In this document: positions 57,236-64,000 of the stretch, piece by piece
Position numbering within the stretch: the first letter of the stretch is position 1
How the letters are laid out: the number at the start of each line of letters is the position of its first letter
Source of the DNA: Lotus japonicus
Taxonomy: Eukaryota; Streptophyta; Magnoliopsida; Fabales; Fabaceae
DNA: 64,000 nt
Assembly (NCBI RefSeq): GCF_012489685.1
Contig: NC_080042.1
Coordinates: 61,799,633-61,863,632, forward strand
Direction of reading: 5' to 3'
Program-made: the position numbers and the translations under genes
Notes under the pieces: generated by a model
What the model saw: the letters and a program-made list of their open reading frames with translations, nothing else
Told to the model about the DNA's origin: nothing
Databases searched by the model: none

Positions 57236-58236
57236 ATTCAAATTGACTTTCTGAGCAGTGTGGATCTTTCCTTTTTAAACAACCAATTCATTTCAGTTTC
57301 ACTGGGGCGGAGCCAAGGCCCAGCAAGGCTGGGTTTTTTCTTTGGGCTGGAGGGGCCCTTTTGGGCAAGAAAATAATAAAATTTGGGCAAACATTTTTTA
57401 TGTGACTCTCTCGTCTCTCTCGTTTTCTTTCTCCCTTGACTGGCTTGCTCCGTTGCTCGCATAGAGTCTCACCGGCACGGCGGCGCGGCACCGCAGAGAA
57501 TGAGAGGCTGAGGTGGAGCTGCGGAGGGAGGACATTGCGGAGCTCCTTCTCATTCCCAAGGTGACTAGGTAATTGATAATTGATTTTGGGATTGATCAAA
57601 TTAGGGTTTCAAATTTGTAATTGATTTTGGGATTGATCAAATTAGGGCTTCAAATTGCTAATTGTACCATACATGTTTCTATTGATTATTGAATCTATTC
57701 TGAATTTGATGTATTTATGTGAGCACCCTTTTTCTAGTATTAGCAGCATCTTTTTTCTATTCTGATCTGAATAGTCAATATGAATTAATTATTCCCCGTC
57801 TACTGTTTCTATTCTGAAGTATTAACTATATTAGTCTTGCTCTCTAATGTGTTGGGAGGAAATCCTCATCTTTTGATTTAGAAGTGGGGTTCGCATTTCT
57901 TTAAGTCTGCAGCACGTTTGTGCAATAAGATAACTCATGTCTTAGCTATTCTAGGCTTCTAGCAAAGTAATATAGTTAGTGTGTGTCTTGTGGAAGTCTA
58001 TCCATTAATTTGTCTTCTTTCTTTACTGCTGGATAGTGGATATTCTACCAGTTACTAGTTTGGTGAATTCCCACTTTTAATATTTTAAAAAAAGTCTGAC
58101 AATTGAGATTAGTTTTTTGGTGAACGTTCAAAGTTAGTTACTAGGTTAATGTCATCAAAGCTACTTTCTCTTATTGAAACTTGCATTTATTTTATGAACA
58201 GGTAGTTTATGTGGCAACCCATTAAGCCCTAAAGCG
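57236..58236 (+). other. Region upstream of the Agenet gene
   Basis: It contains ggggcggagccaaggcccag at 57304, resembling an hAT end. A GC-rich stretch at 57450-57570 could be the 5' untranslated exon of the downstream gene, and a direct repeat of about 42 bp (attgattttgggattgatca, at about 57580 and 57622) follows it. An acceptor-like atgaacag precedes 58202. No ORF with a domain was seen. Confidence 0.4.
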
Positions 58237-59242
58237 ATGACATCCAAACCCGCTTAACCCTTCCAGAAACCTGGCACTGAGGTTGAAATCTTTTCCAAAG
58301 GTGACGAAGGCATCCGCATCTGGTCCGTCGGCAAGGTCATCCACGGGAACCATAGTCATGTCATGGTGGAGTATACTTACTGCGAGCAAGGCACCAATCC
58401 CCGGGTAGAATTCGTGAGCATTGACAATCTCCGGCCACGCCCTCCGCTGAAGCCCCACCATGACTTCAAGTCCGGCGACAAGGTGGACACCTACAACGAC
58501 AAAGGCAGCTGGTTGGAGGGTCACATAACCAGCACATTAAGCGATGGCAGATCCTTCGTGTGTTATAATGACCCCAATCAAAAGTTCTTGTTTCCCAATG
58601 AGAAGCTCAGGGCGCACCATGAATGGATCGATGACCATTGGGGGCCTCCAACACAACAACCAAAGAAGGCGGAACAGGTATGCTTCTATGTGAATTACAA
58701 TTTTGTTATCATTTGTTGCACTAGGAGGATTTGTGGGCTAAACTGCAATCGTTTGGATGTTTTTGAAGGAGTTGTTTAGAAAGGGCGACTGGGTTGAGGT
58801 TTCCAGTGACGTGGACGGTTATCTAGAAACTTGGTTTCTTGCTGAAGTTGTTGAGGTAAGGGTACAAGGGAAGTTCAAGTACCTTGTTCGGTACAAGCAT
58901 TTACTGGATGATAACTCTCCCAAGTATCTTGAAGAGGAGATTGATGCCCAACATATAAGGCCTCTTGCGCCCAATACTAGAGATGGTGATGCTAAACTTG
59001 GACTAGTGGGCAAAGTTGATACTTGGCATATTGGTGATTGTGATGCTAAATATAAACTAGGTGATAGAGTTGATGCTTGGTCTCTTTCGGGCTGGAGGTA
59101 TGCTAAGATTATTGAGGTTCAGAACGATAACATATATAAAGTTTTCTTGAAGGGTGACGAACAAGAAAAGGATAACTTTGACCCCATCACATTGAGACGG
59201 CATTATGACTGGGTTGATCGCAAATGGGAAATAGCTTCTCAG
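58237..59242 (+). pseudogene. Agenet (plant Tudor-like) domain gene, partial with early stop
   Basis: Exons 58237-58677 and 58769-59242 join in frame across a 91-nt GT-AG intron. They encode four Agenet/Tudor-like repeats, beginning PGTEVEIFSKGDEG, FKSGDKVDTYNDKGSWLEGH, FRKGDWVEVSSDVDGYLETW and YKLGDRVDAWSLSGWRYAKI, with the conserved HHEWIDDHW and HYDWVDRKW block ends. Plant Agenet proteins bind modified histones or act with DUF724 partners in the nucleus. The ATG at 58237 is followed by TAA at 58255-58257, six codons in. The next in-frame ATG (58363) would lose the first repeat half. The second exon ends at a normal GTATG donor but the expected downstream exons are replaced by Copia and PPR-duplication DNA. 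The domains themselves are unbroken, so decay is recent or an unseen upstream exon supplies the start. Confidence 0.75.
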
Positions 59243-59395
59243 GTATGATTGCATTGTTCTTTAGTTAAAATTTCTCATTAATAGCTAACTATTACATGCA
59301 TAGTCCCTTTTATATAGGAGGATTTTGAAAAATAACAGTCACAACAAAAAACAACTATCTATTAACAAGCCTAAAACTGAATTATTATTTAACAT
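59243..59395. repeat. LTR-like repeat, copy before the Copia fragment
   Basis: The text at about 59263-59396 (tttctcattaatagctaact, catagtcccttttatatagg, acaagcctaaaactgaatta) recurs at 59938-60068 and at the window start. Confidence 0.6.
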
Positions 59396-59915
59396 TCCCC
59401 CTAAATAATAACACTCCCAGCTTTAAATCTAAGCTCTTCGTGAACACATCAGCAATCTGCTCATCAGTCCTGCAAAAATCTAGTTTCAGCTTCCCCTTGC
59501 TAATTTGGTCAATGAAACCTTGTCTCTATATGTTTGCTCCTTCCATGAGCAAAAATCTAGTTTCAGCTTCCCCTTGCTAATTTAGCCAAGTTTATAACAA
59601 ACTTGTTGTCCACCCTAAATACAATTGCTCCCACTTTCTTCAAGTTCAATTCATCTAGCAATGTACTCAGCTATTGAGCCCAACAAGCCTCCATGCAGGC
59701 TGCTATTACTCTGCTTTACAAGTTGACAATGCAACAACAGGTTGCTTCTTGGAACACCAACTAATTGGGGACTCTCCAAGACTAAACAGGTAACCTGTTG
59801 TCCTCTTTCTGTCCACCTTGTCTCCACACTAATCCGCATCTGAATAGCCCATCATTTCCTTGCTAGAGCTTCTCTCTGCAGTCCAAAACATTACTCCCAG
59901 TCCCAAACACTATGT
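59396..59915 (-). pseudogene. Copia RNase H fragment
   Basis: On the minus strand it reads GYSDAD, a stop where Trp is usual, CGDKVDRKRTTGYLFSLGE and SWCSKKQPVVALST. The last RNase H/LTR-proximal block (ADVFTKSLDLKLG-like, near 59410-59455) follows. An internal repeat of atctagtttcagcttcccct (59469-59500 and 59549-59575) interrupts it. LTR-like repeats lie on both sides. Dead. Confidence 0.82.
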
Positions 59916-60129
59916 TCAGAGAGAAATAGGGGAACTTGGTTAATTTCTCATTAACAACTAACTATTAAATGCATAGTCTGTTTTATATATGAGGACTTAG
60001 AAGAATAACATTCACAACATAACACAACTATCCATTAACAAGCCTAAAATTGAATTATTATTTAACATGTAGTCTACTTTTCATACTAGATTTTTGCTTC
60101 AAAGAATTGAACTTCCTTGAAAAGTTTAA

Positions 60130-61855
60130 TACTTGTCCTTCCTTGATATGGTATTGGAGTTCATGGGATGAAGTTTAAGGCTGGCTTTGATTTGGACACA
60201 TTTGTTCAGAACTCTTTTCTGGCAATGTATATGAATGTTGGGGTGGTTTTTGACTTGATGAAGGAAGAAACTGTGGTGCCTTGGAATACCATGATTACTG
60301 GGTACTTAAGGAATAACTGTGCGGAGGTTTTAAGGGTTTATAACACAATGATGGATGCTGGTGTGGAGCCTGATTGTGCTACTGTTGTTTCAGTGTTTCC
60401 AGTTTGTGGGCTTTTGAAGAATGTGGAGCTTTGGAGAGAGGTTCATGCCTTAGTAAAAGAGAAAAGATTTGGGGGGGGGGGGGACATGATGGTTTGGAAT
60501 GCGATGCTGGTCATGTATGTCAAGTGTTGTCTGATGAAAGAAGCATGGGGGTTAGTTAATGGGATGGATGAGTAGGATGTGGTGACATGGACAATTTTGA
60601 TTAATGGATATATTCTGAATGGAGATGCAAGAAGTGCTTTGATGTTGTCGGATAATGCTGTTGGAAGGGGTGACGCCAAATTTAGCTAGTGTAGCTTTTC
60701 TACTTCCTGTGGCAGTTTTAGTTAATAAGATAGGTGAGTAGGATGTGGTGACATGGACAACTTTGATTAATGGATATATTCTGAATGGAGATGCAAGAAG
60801 TGCTGTGATGCTTAGTCGGATAATGCTGTTGGAAGGAGGGAAGCCAAATTTTGTTAGTGTAGCTTCTCTGCTGCCTGTGGCAGTTTTGGTTCTTTGAACT
60901 ATGGCAAGTGCCTTCATACATGGGCAATAAGGCAAAAGCTTGAGTCTGAGGCCATAGTACTGATAGTAGAAACTGCCTTGATTAATATGTATGCCAAATG
61001 CGTTTGTGGCATCCTCAGTTATAAAGTGTTAATGAAATCCTCTAAAAAGAGAACAGCCCCATGGATTGCTGTTCTATCTGGGTTCATACATAGTAGGCTT
61101 GCAAGAGAAGTAATTGAACTCTTCAAACAAATGTTACTGGAAGATGTTCAACTTGACAGTGCAATCTTTAATAGTCTTCTTCCTGCACATGCTATTCTTG
61201 CTGACCTCAAATAGGCAATGAACATACACTGTTACCTTTTAAGGTTAAGATTTCTTTACAGGCTTGTAGTAGCAAGTATTTTAGTTGATATAAGTGTGGA
61301 AGTTTATGATATGCTCACCACATTTTTAATATAATTCCTTTGAAGGACAAGGATATTATTATTTGGAGTTCCATAATTGCTGCTTATGGAAAGCATGGGC
61401 ATGGCGAAATGGCCATTTCAGTTTTTAATCAGATGGTTCAATCTGGAGTGCAACCAAATCAAGTCACTTTCACCTTTGTTCTGCATGCTTGCAGCCATGC
61501 CAGTTTGGTTGATGCCGGTTTGTTTCTGTTCAAGTTTATGCTTAAACAACATCAAATTATTCCTCTTGATGATCACAATACATGCATCATTAATCTTCTT
61601 GGCCGTGCTGGACGATTGAATGATGCATAAAATCTTCTTAGAACAATGCCCGTAGAACCTAGCCATATTGTATGTGGTGCACTACTTGGCGCTTGTGTGA
61701 TTCATGAGAATGTTGAACTGGGAGAGGTGGCTGGTAGGTGGACTTTTGATCTTGAACGTGAAAACACTGGAAATTATGTTCTGTTGGCAAAGCTTTATGC
61801 TGCTGTAGGAAGATGGAGAGATGCAGAGAATGCTAGAAAATTATGGTTGGTTTAA
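60130..61855 (+). pseudogene. PPR (PLS-class) protein pseudogene, copy 2
   Basis: Better preserved than copy 1: open pieces 60168-60575, 60894-61214, 61340-61630 and 61646-61855. They contain PPR repeats such as VPWNTMITGYLRNNCAEVLR, NAMLVMYVKCCLMKEAWGLV, WSSIIAAYGKHGHGEMAISV and GALLGACVIHENVELGEVAG. TAG stops at 60573-60575 and 61212-61214 are at the same codons as in copy 1. A G-run (60472-60482) may add a frameshift. A tandem duplication of about 160 bp follows 60576, and a TAA at 61627-61629 ends the third piece. The likely ancestral role is organelle RNA binding or editing. No complete ORF or transit peptide remains. Confidence 0.9.
60576..60900 (+). repeat. Tandem duplication of about 160 bp inside the PPR pseudogene
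   Basis: The unit beginning gagtaggatgtggtgacatg and continuing through gatatattctgaatggagatgcaagaagtgct to cctgtggcagtttt starts at about 60570 and again at about 60731. Copy 1 has a single unit. Confidence 0.9.
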
Positions 61856-63335
61856 GAAAATTACCTGCTCAACATTTAGTTGAGGTGAGAAGTATGTGAA
61901 ATAGATATGCTTATATAGATTACAATGTCAGCTAACTACATTCGCCACAATCAGGAAAACTCTATCCAACATACATTATGTTAACTATGATGGAGAGAAG
62001 TGTCGGTTTTGTTATTGTCCCTAAGACAGTTTTATAAGTTACTCATGATTGTCCCTTTACTAAGGCTGTGTGGTCATTTTGTCTGTTACACCTGCGACAA
62101 CCTCTTATTCTCCCGCTCTCTTGATGAGTAGTTGGATTCTTTTGCTCTTTAGTTGGTTTACTGAATCACAGAGCAAGATATGGCAATCTCATGTTCCTTG
62201 TCATTGCTTGGTTTATGTGGCACTCATAACCAGTTAATTGAGAGCAAAAGTTTTCTGTTGCCATATTTCTTCCTTGAAGTCATGCAATTATCAATGATTT
62301 TGAAACAGCAAGATGCATATACAGAAGCTAATACTACAGTGTGGAGTATCAATGGAGTTTCCGTTTGATAGATGCTTTGAATTGGATGCGGATGTGTCAA
62401 CCTAGGGAAATTCCTGGCTGGCAGGGCTGTTCAAATAAAAAAGGTTCACTGAACCATATTAAGAACTGAACTGTACCATATTTGTTTTTACCGAACCATA
62501 TTAGTAAATTCATGAACCTGAACCTTTTAATTTAGAAACAATTCCCGAACCAAATCATTTTATTAGTTTAATTCGATGAACCCCAGAAACTAGAATCTTG
62601 TCTAGAGTCCGACAATGAGGACCAACTGTTGGGCTGCTCGTACCATGCTTTCTCTGATGGGATCATCCACCGTGGGAGAAAGCGAAGTGCGTCGTGTTGA
62701 AGTTTTGGGCGATGGGATAATCTGATATGAGGAAGATGGGTCTCGCTGCTCTCATCCTCATTTCGCTGTTGATTTTCCTCAAACCACCATTTGAGGATGT
62801 CTTCAAATTCTGCATTGTTAATTAAATTTCGCTTCTTTTCCTTTCATTATTTGTTTTTGTAATTTCCTATGTTTTCCAATTATTTGAGATGTAGTTTCTG
62901 TACTCTTTGTTGTGTTTTTTGATCGCCTTGGTACTATGCTTTTGTTGCAAATTGAATCATGATTAATTTTAATTACAGGGCAGCAGCTGTAGCTCTGATG
63001 AGGAGTACGGATTTGCTCAAATTTAGAAGATGCAGGCTTGAAAGAATTGATTTTTCAATGAATGCTCCAATCTTAACTGTATCAACTAAAGACCTGGATA
63101 ACTTTTACTATTTTATCATGAGTGTATCAGTCTTTGCTAAACTTGATAGCTGCTAGTCTCTTAGGATTCATGATATTGAGGAATTTCACTAGCGCTAGTT
63201 AGAAACTAGTTTCCCCACCATTCCTCAATGACTACTGTGGTTTTAACTGGTATTATCTTGACTAGTATTCAATTTTTCTGTTATTGTTATCAAGATTTTT
63301 CTACCTTTAATTTTATTAGAAGAGGGACTTGTTCC
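61856..63335. other. Duplicated 3' flank of PPR copy 2
   Basis: Alignable to 1559-3060. The open frames at 62180-62368 and 62959-63156 are partly shared with copy 1 but interrupted there and show no domain. Confidence 0.6.
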
Positions 63336-63356
63336 GGTATGAAACCAACAGACTTA

Positions 63357-63636
63357 GGCCCCGTTTGGAAACACAACTTAATTAAGTGCTTATGGTTATA
63401 AGCGCTTATGACATAGCGCTTATTCATAAGCTATTTTAAAATTTTTATTGAATTTAATTGAAAATAAGCTACATATAAGCATAAACTCTTTTTCATAAGC
63501 TATCCTGAATAGCTTATGAAAATAAGCTCAAAATAGCTTATGGTAGGTCATAAGCTGTTTGCATAAGCTCTCCCAAACACTGACATAAGAGCTTATGCTA
63601 CCAGATAAGCTCAAATAAGCTATTCCAAACGGGGCT
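63357..63636. mobile_element. Tourist-like (PIF/Harbinger) MITE
   Basis: The left end GGCCCCGTTTGGAA pairs with the right end TTCCAAACGGGGCT. TTA duplications lie at 63354-63356 and 63637-63639. The 280-bp body is built of AAGCTTAT/ATAAGCTT-like repeats (cataagct, aataagct) and has no ORF. It is absent from the copy 1 region. Confidence 0.92.
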
Positions 63637-63639
63637 TTA

Positions 63640-64000
63640 GGCTAACCAATTTGAGAGCAAGCGAAAGTACAAAACAAGTAAAAATGCGTGAAATGATAGG
63701 TCCCCCACCGCTTGGGTGGTGCCTGTTATTTATAGCTTGGGTTTTAGTCCGAATGGACCATGGGTTGCCGGCCCATTTGTTACATAGGATTGGTTAGCCC
63801 AATATGAATAAAACTAGTGCGCCCGGTACCAGACCACAAGCCCACAAGACACAAAGGTAACATTTGGAAACCAAATAGAACATAACGGAACAGAATATAA
63901 CAAAACGGAACGGGACAATGATGTTCTGTGTACTATGTTTGGTACACACATCACATACAGAACAAGACTGTAATGTTAATTACAAATGTGCCCTTACCAT
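63640..64000. other. Window end, nothing firmly recognised
   Basis: From about 63850 AACATTTGG/CCAAAT and AACGGAACAG-type text suggests the left end of another small repeat that continues beyond the window. Confidence 0.35.

Larger units (their letters stand above)
59925..63335 (+). repeat. Segmental duplication, copy 2
   Basis: Partner of 1-3060. This copy keeps the segment at 61218-61345 that copy 1 lost and has an extra internal duplication at about 60576-60740. Copy 2 diverges from copy 1 at its left edge, between the LTR-like part and about 60130. Confidence 0.9.

Noticed and set aside
57288..57599. 103-codon basic minus-strand frame upstream of the Agenet gene
   Set aside because: Opposite to a probable 5' untranslated exon; composition is explained by GC-rich and CT-rich leader DNA.

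Overview
The window is nuclear DNA of a flowering plant, most likely a papilionoid legume. It is AT-rich, has GT-AG introns of about 90 nt, and carries plant gene families (PLS-type PPR, plant serpin, Agenet/Tudor) buried in transposable elements. The plant assignment is secure. The legume assignment is an inference from the general look of the repeats and was not tested. Most of the sequence is mobile DNA, and few host genes are present.

Layout. Bases 1-3060 and about 59925-63335 are two direct copies of one segment. It holds an already dead PPR gene (two stop codons are shared by both copies) and its 3' flank. From 6121 to 15769 lies a CACTA (En/Spm) DNA transposon of about 9.6 kb. It has near-identical terminal inverted repeats, GCGGCGGTT-rich subterminal arrays, a TNP2-type transposase gene broken by one frameshift, and a second TNPA/Ptta-like gene broken by two stops. 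A small hAT-like element with an 8-bp target duplication is nested inside it. Bases 17.3-23.0 kb hold a LINE tail and a decayed Ty3/gypsy-like block.

From 24461 to 36575 lies the best-preserved element: a 12.1-kb Sirevirus-type Copia retrotransposon. Its 1219-bp LTRs showed no difference where I compared them, and it has a TTATC target duplication, a tRNA-Met primer site, gag, pol, a long env-like ORF, several polypurine tracts and an antisense coiled-coil ORF with its own TATA box. It inserted close to the centre of an older long inverted repeat (23515-24460 / 36581-37440).

Downstream are two spliced exons of an unrecognised minus-strand gene (37800-38101), a 626-bp hAT deletion derivative, and a minus-strand plant serpin gene (42153-43504). 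The serpin has two exons and looks intact, and a duplicated fragment of its own 3' end follows it. Then come tandem repeats, a dead LINE reverse transcriptase, a solo LTR whose empty site survives in a related repeat 8 kb away, several MITEs, a MULE-like element with a GC-rich core (Pack-MULE candidate), and a Helitron-type 3' end. An Agenet-domain gene with an early in-frame stop, a Copia RNase H remnant, the second PPR copy and a Tourist-like MITE complete the window.

Working relations. The serpin is the only host gene that looks complete. The CACTA genes would once have formed a two-gene transposition system. The retroelement genes form a single replication unit. No tRNA, rRNA or CRISPR was seen.
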